From assembly GCF_938028735.1 (NCBI RefSeq), contig NZ_CALIMF010000012.1, positions 62,001 to 126,000 of the forward strand: a DNA stretch of 64,000 bases, in the 5' to 3' direction. This document shows, one piece after another, positions 1 to 9,290 of the stretch. The stretch comes from an uncultured Thermanaerothrix sp. (GTDB lineage: Bacteria; Chloroflexota; Anaerolineae; Anaerolineales; Anaerolineaceae). The notes under the pieces were generated by a model. That model did not search any database. It saw only the letters and a program-made list of their open reading frames with translations, and was not told where the DNA came from. The translations under genes and the position numbers were made by a program. Each line of letters starts with the position of its first letter. Positions within the stretch are counted from its first letter, which is position 1.

Positions 1-1178
1 GTGGGTGTGGTGGGCTGGGACCTCTTATGGCTAGGAGCACTAAGGTAGAAGGCAAAATCTTCAATTAGCTCGCTGAAACGTTCACCCGGCAGATGATACA
101 GGATAGGTTTGCCCAAGTTGATGGATTGAACCAGTAGGTCTGGAACGTAAGGTAACACTAAAGTAATGGAGTGTCCTAATGCGACTTCGATTTTGTCGCG
201 GGGCAACGCATAACGTGGAAAAGTGTAGTTAAGCACAATTTTGATTTTATCCTTTTCGTAGTTAAGTTTGGTGTAGGTGTCTAAGGCAGCAGCGGCTGCG
301 CGGATTGATGATAATTCTGGGGCAACCAGCATGATGATAGCGTCTGCCGTGTCTAGAATCTGTAACGTCACATCATTGAAATCATGGGGAAGATCGGCCA
401 CGATATACTCGTACTGAGGGCGTAGGATACCCAGTGCGGCAGTGAGTGTTTCGCTGGAGATCATCTCGGCTTGAGTGGGAGTGGTGGGAGCAGCGATAAG
501 ATCAAGCCCGCTTTCGTGAGTAACAATGATGGATTGTAGTAATTCCAAGTCCAATTCCTGAGGAGCAATATTGGCAAGGTCTCCCCACGTGCGCCGCAGG
601 GGGAGATTGAGCAAAAGCGCGTCCTGACCGGCGAGCATGGCGAGGTCGAGGAGAAGGGTTGGGGCATTCCACAGTTCCCGCAATCCGATGCTCAGATTGA
701 CAGCCAAGAGAGAGGCCCCTATGCCGCCGCGTAGGGTATGTATGGCCAGCAAGCGGGCTTGACGCACCGGAGTGGGGGCAGGACCGCTGGGCAGGGCCTG
801 CCTCAGCAACTCAGCCCGTTTGAGCAGGACGCGCATACGTGCAATGAGTTCCTCGGGTTCAAAGGGCTTGTTGATGTGATCGTCTGCACCTGCCTCAAAG
901 GAGGCCAGTTTATCTTGTAGGGTCGTTTGGCCGGTCAAGATAATAATCGGCACATGGGCAAAGCGTGGATCACGACGCAGGCGTTTGGTTACCTCGTAAC
1001 CCGAGATATCCGGCAGGTTAATATCGGTGATAATGATATCCGGGTGAACGACTTGCGCAGCCTCCAGACCTTCTGTTCCGGTGAGTTCTGCATAAACGAT
1101 AAACCCAAGTGGCCGTAGCGCGTGTTCCAGCATGCGGTGATAGATAATTTCATCTTCGATTAATAGAACGGTTGGCAT
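1..1178 (-). CDS. Response regulator fused to CpaE/TadZ-like MinD-family ATPase (3' end cut by window)
   Basis: Starts at ATG 1178, 6 nt after the sensor-kinase stop, and stays open to base 1, so the C-terminus is missing (about 392 residues visible). Residues 1-120 are a receiver domain: acidic pair E8/D9, phospho-acceptor D52 in TDINLPD, then an ILTG switch Thr and an NKPF Lys. After a linker, from about residue 145, comes a P-loop ATPase of the MinD/CpaE type (LRGGIGASLLAVNL, later VADLPHDF). The P-loop lacks the Lys of the usual KGGxGKT, as in atypical TadZ/CpaE proteins. REC-CpaE proteins place Flp/Tad pilus machinery at cell poles; that role is inferred from family, as no tad genes are in view. 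The adjacent hybrid kinase is the likely phosphodonor. Confidence 0.85.
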   Translation of the reverse strand, partial: MPTVLLIEDEIIYHRMLEHALRPLGFIVYAELTGTEGLEAAQVVHPDIIITDINLPDISGYEVTKRLRRDPRFAHVPIIILTGQTTLQDKLASFEAGADDHINKPFEPEELIARMRVLLKRAELLRQALPSGPAPTPVRQARLLAIHTLRGGIGASLLAVNLSIGLRELWNAPTLLLDLAMLAGQDALLLNLPLRRTWGDLANIAPQELDLELLQSIIVTHESGLDLIAAPTTPTQAEMISSETLTAALGILRPQYEYIVADLPHDFNDVTLQILDTADAIIMLVAPELSSIRAAAAALDTYTKLNYEKDKIKIVLNYTFPRYALPRDKIEVALGHSITLVLPYVPDLLVQSINLGKPILYHLPGERFSELIEDFAFYLSAPSHKRSQPTTP

Positions 1179-1184
1179 GAGGGG

Positions 1185-4100
1185 TTATCCTTCCGGCTTA
1201 GGAGGTGAAACTCGTAAGGTGGCTTTTATGTCGATTAAATGTTGACGTAGTTCTGTAAGGGCATCAGCAACGGCCTCGATCAACGCGGGGACACCTTCAA
1301 ATTGATGTTGGTGGGCCAGTTGTTCCAAGGTGGCACTATGTTTCACAAGCGTGGTGGCTTCGAAATTGGCCGCTACGCCCTTCAGATTGTGAGCCAGGCG
1401 CTTCAGCGTAGTGGAATCATTTCTTTGAGCTGCCTGGCGTAGTTCCTTGACTTTCTGGGCGGTTTGCTCAATGAAGGCTTCAAACATCTCGATAAAGAAG
1501 GCGGGTTCGTTGCCAAAACGCGGCAAGATGCTTTCCAGATATTGGGGATGTCCCAGGGGAAAAGGTTGGTTGACTGCAGAGGTCATTTGTTGACTTAATG
1601 GGGCGGTTTGAGCAAGCCTTGCAGGTGGGGTTGTTGCATTTACCTCGGTCAGGATCGTTGTGTCTGGGGTTAGGGGTGTTGCCTGATGGGTAGGGGGCGA
1701 TTGAAGCCAGCGCGAAATGGTTTCGTAAAGGAGATGGGGTTTGAGGGGCTTAGCAAGGTAATCGTCCATTCCGCAGGCCAGGCAATGCTGAATGTCCTCG
1801 TGAAAAGCATGGGCTGTCATCGCGATGATGGGCGTATGATGGGCATTGCCTTCTTGAGCGCGGATGCGCAGGGTGGCTTCCAGCCCGTCCATGACTGGCA
1901 TTTGAACGTCCATTAGGATCAAATCGTAGGCTTTTCGCTGAACGGCTTCCAGTGCTTGGGCGCCGTTTTCAGCAGTATCCACCTGATAACCGGCCTTTTT
2001 CAGTAGATTGATCACTACCTTGGCGTTGATGGTGTTATCTTCTACCAAAAGAATGGATCTATCCCGAGGGACTGACTTGTGGGGCAACTGAGAAATTTCG
2101 GGCTCAGGAAGAGTGGGTTGAAGGGCATAAATTGAGAGCAGCGCTTGGAAGAGGTTTTGCAAGCGAATGGGTTTCAATAAGAGTCCCTGGCATTGCAAGT
2201 CTTGGAGTTGGGATCGTATGTAAGCGCGGTTAAGGGAAGCCACCAGGATAATGGGAAGTTCGTGAGGGGCGAGTGTGGCGCGCAAGCGCGTTATTAGGCG
2301 TTCGCCATGGGATTCCAGAAAACGAACGTCTAAAAAAAGCAGGTCAAACGGTGATTGGGCGATACCCTTCTGAGTTAAGATGCGTAACCCTTCTTCGGGG
2401 CTTCGGGCTGTAGTGATCTGCCAGCCCAGGGCGCCAACGATCTCTGAGAGGAGCAATCGGTTGTGAGTGTTTTCTTCAATGACCAGAATCCGCTGTGGCG
2501 GCAGGGCAAGCAAGGCAGCAGGTGGCATTTCGCGAGCCACTTCCTGTTTGGGCAGCGTAAGGTTGAAAGAGAATAGACTACCGCGGTTGGGTTCGCTGAT
2601 GAGGGAGATCTTGCCTCCCATTAATTCCACTAGGTGGGCGGAAATGGCTAGCCCTAACCCTGTCCCTCCATAGCGCCGCGTGGTGGACATATCGGCCTGT
2701 GTGAACCGTTCGAAAATGGCGGCCTGGCGTTCAGGGGGTATGCCGATGCCAGTGTCTTGGACGGAGAAAGTCAGAGTTGCATGGGTGGGCGACTCAGAAA
2801 CCCGCTTGACCCGTAAGACAACTTCGCCCTTTTCGGTGAATTTAACCGCGTTTCCCACCAGATTGGTCAAGATCTGGCGTAGGCGGTTGGCATCGCCGCG
2901 TAGCAGGGTGGGAACATCAGGGGGAATATGGCAAATCAATTCAAGGTCTTTGCTAGCCGCGCGCTGGGCCAGGGTACTGGCTACCCCTTCCATGACGGTG
3001 CGCAGGTTGAAATCGGTCGTTTCCAATTCCATGCGCCCCGCCTCGATCTTAGAAAGATCCAAAATGTCGTTTAGCAGCCCTAGCAGGTTTTCGGCGCTTT
3101 CGAGAGCGGCGCGAAGATACTCGGCTTGCTCAGGAGAGAGCTCACTTTCCAAAGCCAGGCTAAGCATCCCAATAACGCCGTTAAGGGGAGTGCGAATCTC
3201 ATGGCTCATATTGGCTAGAAACTCGCTTTTTGCCAGGTCGGCTTCCTCAGCTTTGCGACGTGCGCGGACTAATTCGGTGATGTCGTGGTAAAGTACCAGG
3301 AAACCCAGTGTCTGACCGTGGACGATAACTGGCACACCAAAAATTTCCACATCAATGAGTTGTCCGGTTTTGGTCATACGGCGGGAGACGCTATGATAAA
3401 TCTCGCCGCGCTGAACGCGCCAGTTGAATTCTTGAATTGTGTGTTGATAAGCCTCGGGGGTAATAAGGTTGTCCAATCTCCCCCCAATCACTTCTACCTG
3501 AGAATAGCCAAAGAGTCGTTCAAAAGCCGGATTGCAGGCCATCACGGCTCCATCCAGGGTCAGGGTTACAATGGCCACCGGGCTGTTTTGGAAGATGCCT
3601 TCAAAGTACTGCTTCTGTCGCTGAACTTCGGCCTCGGCCTTACGATGTTGTTCGATATCCCTAAAAATGAAAACTTGCCCTTGGGCATTGTCTCCCAATT
3701 GGAAAGGATGTGCTGTGACCTCAAACCAGCCGTACTGTGAAGGCATGGACAGAGGTAAGTGCAATACATCGGGATTTTGGAAGGCTTCTACCACCCCCGG
3801 GAAGTAAACATCCATTGCCTGCCCGATGAGGGTTGTGTAAGACTGTTTGAGACGGACGGTGGTAGCATGATTGCAGCGGATGATTTTCCCGGTGGAGTCG
3901 GTCAGGATAATCGGATCGGGAATTGCATCAAAAGTGATTTCCCATTCCCGTTTGGCACGGCTGATGATCGTTTCAGCCTGGTGGCGTTCCAGAATTTCGC
4001 GCTGTGCTTGCTCCTTAATAGCGTGTAATTCTCCCATTCGTTCGCCAAGGGTAATAGAAAGTGCATGGGTGTGGCGATTCAAGCGGCTAAGGTCGTGGCT

Positions 4101-4349
4101 GGCTTTGAACAAGGTCGCGCTGATGGTAAGGGCAAGGATATCTACTAACCATAGTAAGGGACTCTCAGTCTGTATTTCGAGAAATATAGATGGATTAAGG
4201 GGAAGATGGCGTGATGAGAGGATAAGCCCGGTGAGCAGGACGGGGAAGCACAAGGCCAGCCAACCGGCAACCTGAAGCCAGCGGAATAGCCATGGTGAGA
4301 CTAACGGCGGGTGTGATTGAGCAGAGGGGGAAGAAGTAAATGGTAACAT
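1185..4349 (-). CDS. Hybrid sensor histidine kinase (2TM-PAS-PAS-HisKA-HATPase-REC-REC-Hpt)
   Basis: A 1054-residue membrane-bound phosphorelay kinase. Two hydrophobic segments (about 22-46 and 66-83) are followed by a short coiled coil, PAS domains at about 135-235 and 248-358, and HisKA with phospho-His H383 in the SHEIRTPLN motif. HATPase_c has an N box near N500, DTGIGI at 532-537 and GGTGLGLAI at 561-569. REC1 (about 620-735, D674, K726), REC2 (about 766-880, D814, K868) and a C-terminal Hpt domain with H987 follow. All phosphotransfer residues are present, so a complete His-Asp-His relay fits, ending on the REC-CpaE protein encoded 6 nt downstream. The short N-terminal loop between the TM segments suggests that signals come through the cytoplasmic PAS domains. 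The ligand is unknown. Confidence 0.93.
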   Translation of the reverse strand: MLPFTSSPSAQSHPPLVSPWLFRWLQVAGWLALCFPVLLTGLILSSRHLPLNPSIFLEIQTESPLLWLVDILALTISATLFKASHDLSRLNRHTHALSITLGERMGELHAIKEQAQREILERHQAETIISRAKREWEITFDAIPDPIILTDSTGKIIRCNHATTVRLKQSYTTLIGQAMDVYFPGVVEAFQNPDVLHLPLSMPSQYGWFEVTAHPFQLGDNAQGQVFIFRDIEQHRKAEAEVQRQKQYFEGIFQNSPVAIVTLTLDGAVMACNPAFERLFGYSQVEVIGGRLDNLITPEAYQHTIQEFNWRVQRGEIYHSVSRRMTKTGQLIDVEIFGVPVIVHGQTLGFLVLYHDITELVRARRKAEEADLAKSEFLANMSHEIRTPLNGVIGMLSLALESELSPEQAEYLRAALESAENLLGLLNDILDLSKIEAGRMELETTDFNLRTVMEGVASTLAQRAASKDLELICHIPPDVPTLLRGDANRLRQILTNLVGNAVKFTEKGEVVLRVKRVSESPTHATLTFSVQDTGIGIPPERQAAIFERFTQADMSTTRRYGGTGLGLAISAHLVELMGGKISLISEPNRGSLFSFNLTLPKQEVAREMPPAALLALPPQRILVIEENTHNRLLLSEIVGALGWQITTARSPEEGLRILTQKGIAQSPFDLLFLDVRFLESHGERLITRLRATLAPHELPIILVASLNRAYIRSQLQDLQCQGLLLKPIRLQNLFQALLSIYALQPTLPEPEISQLPHKSVPRDRSILLVEDNTINAKVVINLLKKAGYQVDTAENGAQALEAVQRKAYDLILMDVQMPVMDGLEATLRIRAQEGNAHHTPIIAMTAHAFHEDIQHCLACGMDDYLAKPLKPHLLYETISRWLQSPPTHQATPLTPDTTILTEVNATTPPARLAQTAPLSQQMTSAVNQPFPLGHPQYLESILPRFGNEPAFFIEMFEAFIEQTAQKVKELRQAAQRNDSTTLKRLAHNLKGVAANFEATTLVKHSATLEQLAHQHQFEGVPALIEAVADALTELRQHLIDIKATLRVSPPKPEG

Positions 4350-4489
4350 CGCCAGGGAGCGCTAGAATCTTGGTTAACAAAAGAGGAGCGTACGTATAAA
4401 CATCTAAGGGGGTGAGGCTATGGACTTGCATCGTTGGCCCCCGAGCGATGCGCAATGGAGAGAATCGGCCACTTCCTCTCATATTATAA

Positions 4490-4518
4490 TTGACACGGCA
4501 ACTAAATGCTTGTATAAT
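4490..4518 (+). promoter_or_regulatory. Sigma70-type promoter of the KimA-like/RCK operon
   Basis: TTGACA at 4490-4495, a 17-nt spacer and TATAAT at 4513-4518: both boxes are perfect consensus. Transcription would start near 4525, giving a leader of about 40 nt before ATG 4565. Confidence 0.85.
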
Positions 4519-4564
4519 CCAGGGCTTTGTTAGACGGTGAGAGCAGGAGACCTAAAGGTTTTCT

Positions 4565-6505
4565 ATGAATATTGAAGGCCGTGGTAGTACTACGATTGTA
4601 CGCCGCGAGACAGAGTACAAGCCTCCGCGTTCCTGGCGTACTTGGCTAATCGGTCGTCCGCTTCCTACCGCAGATGCCCCTCACCAGACCATTGGTAAAT
4701 TCATCGGCCTGGCGGTATTTGCCTCGGATGCGTTGTCATCAACGGCCTATGCCACGCAAGAAATGCTGGTCATTTTGGCCGTTTTGGGCACAATGGCCTA
4801 TGGTTATGTCTTCCCGCTCTCGCTGGCGATTGTTATTCTTTTGGCTATTGTCACCCTCTCCTATGAGCAAACCATTCATGCTTATCCCAACGGCGGCGGA
4901 GCGTATATTGTTTCACGGGAGAACCTGGGTGTGTGGCCGGCACGCGTTGCCGGGGCAGCCTTATTGACCGATTACATCTTGACGGCCGCGGTCTCAGTTT
5001 CTTCAGGGGTGGCGCAAATTGTTTCCGCCTATCCTGTGCTTTTCCCCTGGCGGGTTTGGATCTCGGTTGGCTTTATACTCTTCATTATGGTGATAAACCT
5101 GAGAGGGGTGAAGGAATCTGGGGCGACCTTTGCCATCCCTATATACTATTTTATCGTGATCATGTACCTCACTGTTGGGGTGGGGCTATTTCGCTACCTT
5201 ACAGGTACCTTAGGTGTAGTGCAGAATCCACCCCCAATTGAGGTGTTGCATTTGGGGGAGGGCTTCTCGATTTTCCTCCTTCTGCGAGCCTTTGCCAGTG
5301 GAACGGCAGCACTCACTGGGGTCGAAGCCATATCCAATGGCATTCCTGCCTTTAAGGAGCCGCGTTCGCATAATGCGGGCGTTACCCTTATTATTATGTC
5401 TACCATCTTAGGATCGCTTCTCTTGGGAATCTCGTTTCTGAGCGCCCATATCCAGGCGGTGCCTTCTGAGGTTGAAACGGTCATTTCTCAGCTGGCGCGC
5501 ACTATTTACGGAGAGCGCGGGCTTCTTTATTTTGCCACCATCACGGCTACAACCGTGATCTTGATCTTGGCAGCCAATACTTCTTTTGCAGATTTTCCTC
5601 GCCTTAGTGCCTTTATGGCTAAAGATAGTCTTATGCCGCGTCAGATGACCTTCCGCGGCAGTCGTCTGGTTTACTCGCGGGGGATTGTCACCTTGGCCGT
5701 TCTCGCTTCGGTGCTGATTATCGTCTTTAACGCCAGCGTGACGCGCTTGATCCCGCTCTATGCGATTGGCGTGTTTCTCTCGTTTACCCTCTCACAAGCA
5801 GGGATGGCGCACCGCTGGTGGAAAGTGGGGCATCTCAAGCCGGGTGAGGAAATCCAAGAGCGTAGTTCCACGCTGCGCTATGATCCAGCCTGGCGGATCA
5901 AGATGTTTATTAATGCCTTCGGGGCCTTGTGCACCGGCGTGGTGATGATTATTTTCGCCGTCACCAAATTTGCCGATGGGGCGTGGATTGTAGTGCTGGT
6001 CATCCCCGCTCTGGTGGCGATGTTTACTGCTATTGAAACCCATTATCGTCATGTTGCTCAGCGGCTTTCATTGGAGCATTATGGCGCACCGCCGCGTATT
6101 GCGCGCCATCGGGTTATTTTGCCCATTTCTGGAGTGCACCGCGGAACCTTGGCTGCTTTGCGGTATGCACGAACGCTGTCGGATGATATCACCGCAGTGC
6201 ATGTTTCAATTGATCCCGAAGAAGCGGAGAAAGTGCGGCGAAAATGGGAAGTGTGGGGGGATGGAGTCCGACTTGTGGTACTGGATTCTCCTTATCGGCT
6301 CTATATTGAACCGCTTCTCGAATACATTGATGAGGTGCATCGCCAGCGTCAGCCCAATGAGGTCATCACCGTGGTGGTACCGGAGTTTGTGTCTCATCAC
6401 TGGTGGAGTGGCCTGCTGCATGCACGAGCCGCGGTAACTTTACGGGCAGCGTTGCTTTTCCACAAAGATCTGGTAATCACCAGCGTGCCCTATCAGATTG
6501 ATTGA
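4565..6505 (+). CDS. APC-superfamily permease, KimA/YdaO-like potassium transporter
   Basis: 646 residues. About 12 membrane segments occupy residues 45-490, beginning with the SDALSSTAYAT motif typical of KimA/YdaO-type APC permeases. A cytosolic C-terminal domain (about 500-646) resembles a universal-stress/KimA tail (RVILPISGVHRGTL). In Bacillus subtilis, KimA is a high-affinity K+ importer inhibited by c-di-AMP. Here the two following genes encode RCK proteins that bind nucleotides and gate K+ transporters, which supports a K+ role over amino-acid transport. Substrate assignment is inference; a generic amino-acid permease is the alternative. The gene has its own strong promoter and an AGGAGA ribosome site with a second AAAGG nearer the start. 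Confidence 0.8.
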   Translation: MNIEGRGSTTIVRRETEYKPPRSWRTWLIGRPLPTADAPHQTIGKFIGLAVFASDALSSTAYATQEMLVILAVLGTMAYGYVFPLSLAIVILLAIVTLSYEQTIHAYPNGGGAYIVSRENLGVWPARVAGAALLTDYILTAAVSVSSGVAQIVSAYPVLFPWRVWISVGFILFIMVINLRGVKESGATFAIPIYYFIVIMYLTVGVGLFRYLTGTLGVVQNPPPIEVLHLGEGFSIFLLLRAFASGTAALTGVEAISNGIPAFKEPRSHNAGVTLIIMSTILGSLLLGISFLSAHIQAVPSEVETVISQLARTIYGERGLLYFATITATTVILILAANTSFADFPRLSAFMAKDSLMPRQMTFRGSRLVYSRGIVTLAVLASVLIIVFNASVTRLIPLYAIGVFLSFTLSQAGMAHRWWKVGHLKPGEEIQERSSTLRYDPAWRIKMFINAFGALCTGVVMIIFAVTKFADGAWIVVLVIPALVAMFTAIETHYRHVAQRLSLEHYGAPPRIARHRVILPISGVHRGTLAALRYARTLSDDITAVHVSIDPEEAEKVRRKWEVWGDGVRLVVLDSPYRLYIEPLLEYIDEVHRQRQPNEVITVVVPEFVSHHWWSGLLHARAAVTLRAALLFHKDLVITSVPYQID

Positions 6506-6529
6506 GATGCCTGGGGAGGTTGATACGGG

Positions 6530-7180
6530 ATGAATATCATCGTTGTCGGGTGTGGTCGGTTAGGTTCACAATTGGCCTATCGCCTTTTCAAGGCCGGGCA
6601 CGAAGTAGCGGTGGTTGATGCAAATCCGCAAGCCTTTAATAACCTGCCTCCGGATTTCAGCGGACGTTTGCATGAGGGAGACGCTATGGGGCAGGACGTG
6701 CTAATGCGAGCAGGTATTGAGCAGGCGCATGCTTTGGCCGCTGTGACTAACTCCGATCCGCTGAATGCTGTGGTGGGGCACATCGCGCGTTCGGTTTACC
6801 ACCTCCCACATGTGGTGGTGCGTAACTACGATCCCCACTTTCGCCCGATTTTTGAGGCCTTTGGGTTGCAAACTGTGAGCTCAACCTCATGGGGGGCGCA
6901 GCGCATCGAGGAATTAATCGCCGGTGGGGATATTCGGGCAGTGTTTTCCGCTGGTAATGGTGAAGTGGAAATTTATGAGGTGGATATCCCGGAAACCTGG
7001 AACGGTCATCCCATAAAGGAACTGGTGCCCTCAAAGGAATGCATTTTGGTGGCGCTCAGTCGGGCTGGACGGGCGTTCTTACCAGCACCGGAATTTGCCT
7101 TAATGACCGGGGATGTGTTGGTGGTAGGCGCGACGTTTGAAGGGATCACAGCCCTGCGTAAGACGTTACAAGAGGGATGA
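6530..7180 (+). CDS. RCK/TrkA-type K+ regulatory subunit 1
   Basis: 216 residues. The N-terminal Rossmann fold has GCGRLGSQLA at about 7-16 and an acidic residue (VVDAN, D31) for NAD(H) binding. From about residue 140 a TrkA_C/RCK_C lobe follows (VDIPETWNGHPIKEL ... GDVLVVGA). Such subunits form rings that open or close K+ channels and transporters in response to nucleotides. It lies 24 nt after the KimA-like gene and 9 nt before a second RCK gene, so the three form one operon. No TrkH/KtrB membrane partner is nearby. Confidence 0.88.
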   Translation: MNIIVVGCGRLGSQLAYRLFKAGHEVAVVDANPQAFNNLPPDFSGRLHEGDAMGQDVLMRAGIEQAHALAAVTNSDPLNAVVGHIARSVYHLPHVVVRNYDPHFRPIFEAFGLQTVSSTSWGAQRIEELIAGGDIRAVFSAGNGEVEIYEVDIPETWNGHPIKELVPSKECILVALSRAGRAFLPAPEFALMTGDVLVVGATFEGITALRKTLQEG

Positions 7181-7189
7181 GGTGAGGCT

Positions 7190-7864
7190 ATGTTTGTGAT
7201 TATCGCGGGTGGTGGTCGTACTGGAGCGCAACTGGCACGCATTTTGGTTAGCCAGAATCACAAAGTGCACTTAATTGAACATCGTAAGGACGTGTTAGCA
7301 CGCATTCACCGTGAACTACCTACCGAAGTGGTTTACGAGGGGAATCCAATCGAGCCGTGGGTCTTGGAACAGGCCGGGATTCGCGAAGCCGATGTTTTAG
7401 CGGCTTGTACGCAATCAGATGAAATCAACTTAACACTGTGCTATTTTGCCCGTTGCCGCTACCAGGTGCCGCGTACCATCGCGCGCATCAACAACCCTCA
7501 TAATGCTTGGTTGTTTGATGAAAAGTTTCATGTAGATGTTGCAGTCAACCAGGCAGAAATTATGGCGGCAATTATTGAAGAAGAAATGTCATTAGGGGAT
7601 ATGCTCACCTTGCTGAAATTGCGCCGTGGGCATTATTCGTTGGTGGAAGAAAAGATTCTGCCGGGCGCAAGAGTTATTGGCATCCCGATTAAAGATTTGA
7701 AACTCCCAGAGCATTGCGTGATTGCAGCCATTATTCGCAATGGTGAAGTGATTGTGCCTCGTGGGGTGACAGCTATTGAACCAGGGGATGAGATTCTGGC
7801 AGTGATAGATCACGAGGGCGCCAAACAACTGGCCGAGTTACTTTCGCCGCCTGAAGAAACCTAG
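7190..7864 (+). CDS. RCK/TrkA-type K+ regulatory subunit 2
   Basis: 224 residues with the same RCK_N plus RCK_C plan as its upstream neighbour. The nucleotide-binding loop is AGGGRTGAQLA at about 6-16, and the RCK_C lobe starts near residue 140 (EEKILPGARVIGIPIKDL). The two proteins are clearly diverged, so they probably make a hetero-oligomeric ring rather than being a recent duplication. This is the last gene of the K+ operon. GAGGTGAGG lies just before the ATG. Confidence 0.88.
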   Translation: MFVIIAGGGRTGAQLARILVSQNHKVHLIEHRKDVLARIHRELPTEVVYEGNPIEPWVLEQAGIREADVLAACTQSDEINLTLCYFARCRYQVPRTIARINNPHNAWLFDEKFHVDVAVNQAEIMAAIIEEEMSLGDMLTLLKLRRGHYSLVEEKILPGARVIGIPIKDLKLPEHCVIAAIIRNGEVIVPRGVTAIEPGDEILAVIDHEGAKQLAELLSPPEET

Positions 7865-7938
7865 CCTTATTATCTAAGCCATGATTTTATATCCCCTCTG
7901 GCCAGAATTCTATTCATGGGAGTGAGGAGGTTATTACA

Positions 7939-8559
7939 ATGGCCAGGGTCATTGTGTTAGTGGTGGCGTATTTGATGGGCTCCATTCCCACGGCGGTATG
8001 GGTCTCCAAGGCGGTGCTGGGGAAGGATATTCGTTATTTGGGAGACGGGAACATGGGGGCGCGCAACGTGGCCCGAGTTCTGGGGTGGCGTTATGGCCTT
8101 ATCGTGTTCACGGTGGATTTCAACAAGGGTATCCTGGTGGTATTATTGGCACGAGAGTTGGGATATCCGCTTGAATGGCAGTTACTAGCAGCCGGCTGTG
8201 CTGTTCTTGGGCATGATTTCCCGGTGTTTGTGAAATTTCGCGGTGGTCAAGGGTTGGCAACGATACTCGGAATTCTATTCGTTCTGATGCCAGCAGAGTT
8301 TCTTGGGGCGTTGGTGGCTTTCTTGGCGGTTTATGCGTTCTCGCAGCATCTTGATCTCAGCTTAGGCGTAGGGATAGGCTTATTAATCTCGTTTGCCCTC
8401 GTGCTTAAGGAGCCTCCAGCGCTTATTCTTGCTTCCATTGTCATGGTTCTCACCGTCCCGTTCAAGAAATATGTTATTGATCGCTCTCACCGTGCTTGGG
8501 TACAGGCCCAGGCCAACACCAGTTCTGATGAGGCTCACTATCACCTGCCAAAGGTGTAA
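7939..8559 (+). CDS. plsY: Acyl-phosphate:glycerol-3-phosphate acyltransferase PlsY (copy 1)
   Basis: 206-residue multi-pass membrane enzyme that transfers an acyl group from acyl-phosphate to glycerol-3-phosphate, the first step of phospholipid synthesis. PlsY signatures are visible: GSIPTAVWVS near the N-terminus, GDGNMGARNVARVLG (the glycerol-3-phosphate site), GHDFPVFVKFRGGQGLAT (phosphate loop) and a basic C-terminal segment. AGTGAGGAGG precedes ATG 7939. A second, diverged PlsY is encoded at 16174. It is set off from the RCK operon by 74 nt with no clear terminator. Confidence 0.9.
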   Translation: MARVIVLVVAYLMGSIPTAVWVSKAVLGKDIRYLGDGNMGARNVARVLGWRYGLIVFTVDFNKGILVVLLARELGYPLEWQLLAAGCAVLGHDFPVFVKFRGGQGLATILGILFVLMPAEFLGALVAFLAVYAFSQHLDLSLGVGIGLLISFALVLKEPPALILASIVMVLTVPFKKYVIDRSHRAWVQAQANTSSDEAHYHLPKV

Positions 8560-8599
8560 GGTGTTATCTACCCGCCAATCGGAAAAGCGGCTGAACGCT

Positions 8600-8626
8600 T
8601 TGTCCATCCCAATTTTGGGGTATAAT
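8600..8626 (+). promoter_or_regulatory. Putative promoter of the rpmH-rnpA-yidD-yidC-jag cluster
   Basis: TATAAT at 8621-8626. The best -35 match is TTGTCC at 8600-8605, but the spacer is only 15 nt, so the -10 box is the stronger evidence. The start would fall about 40 nt before rpmH. Confidence 0.5.
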
Positions 8627-8672
8627 TCATTTTTGCTGAATTGAACCATATAAGATATGAGGTGAACTAGCA

Positions 8673-8843
8673 ATGCCGAAGCGTACTTACCAACCTAAAA
8701 TCCGCCGCCGAGTCAGAGTGCATGGTTTCCGTGCACGCATGGCAACGGCAGATGGGCGCAAAGTGCTAAAGCGGCGCCGTCTCAAAGGTCGCTATCGCGT
8801 TACAGTGACCATGAACGAGCACGTTAAGAAGATTCGTTGGTAG
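8673..8843 (+). CDS. rpmH: 50S ribosomal protein L34
   Basis: 56 residues beginning [20 protein letters not shown] and ending VKKIRW. The highly basic composition and the RTYQP and HGFRARM motifs are diagnostic for L34. The C-terminus is longer than the usual 44-47 residues, with a VTVTMNEH stretch added. A GAGGTGAA site lies about 9 nt before the ATG. It heads the conserved rpmH-rnpA-yidD-yidC-jag order. No dnaA lies upstream, unlike many bacteria where this cluster flanks oriC. Confidence 0.95.
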   Translation: MPKRTYQPKIRRRVRVHGFRARMATADGRKVLKRRRLKGRYRVTVTMNEHVKKIRW

Positions 8844-8903
8844 TTTCTGTTTGGAGGTCAATGGTTCAGGCCCGGCCTATATTTTCGACAATAGGGTGCA
8901 CGA

Positions 8904-9290
8904 GTGGAGCGCAAGCACCGGCTGAAGCGGGCAAGCGACTTCAAACGCGTTCGAGCCGAAGGGAAATCTCTTGGGCATCCACTAATGGCGCTAGTGTTCG
9001 CTCCCAATGGGTTGCCGTATTCACGAGTTGCTGTGGTGGCCGGGCGCAATGTGGGCAAGGCTGTTCGACGCAATCGAGCCAAACGGCGGTTGCGCGCTTG
9101 CGTCGAACAGCTTTTCCCATATCTTCAGTCGGGATGGGATGTGGTTGTGTACGCCCGCCCGGGCGTGGTCGAGGCCCCTTTTAGTGTCCTTCTGGAGATT
9201 ATGAGCCATTTGCTAAGACGCAGTGGCCTATGGCAACCGTTATCTATGCAGGATCACGTTGAATCCAATCATGAACGATTACCCGAATGA
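8904..9290 (+). CDS. rnpA: Ribonuclease P protein component
   Basis: 128 residues from GTG 8904, with AGGGTG 5 nt upstream. RnpA binds the RNase P RNA and helps it trim tRNA 5' leaders. The family hallmark is the RNR motif region [18 protein letters not shown] at about 48-65, after [11 protein letters not shown] at the N-terminus. The last 20 nt overlap the yidD start, consistent with translational coupling. Confidence 0.95.
   Translation: MERKHRLKRASDFKRVRAEGKSLGHPLMALVFAPNGLPYSRVAVVAGRNVGKAVRRNRAKRRLRACVEQLFPYLQSGWDVVVYARPGVVEAPFSVLLEIMSHLLRRSGLWQPLSMQDHVESNHERLPE

Noticed and set aside
2680-3740. Long plus-strand frames (about 150-200 codons) opposite the sensor kinase
   Set aside because: They are shadows of a complete kinase gene with intact motifs, and have no family features or ribosome sites.
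4350-4564. c-di-AMP (ydaO-type) riboswitch before the KimA-like gene
   Set aside because: The transcribed leader is only about 40 nt, too short for this riboswitch, and its conserved blocks are not seen.
8560-8903. Replication origin next to rpmH
   Set aside because: No dnaA, dnaN or DnaA-box cluster is visible; only the rpmH-jag half of the classic origin neighbourhood is present.
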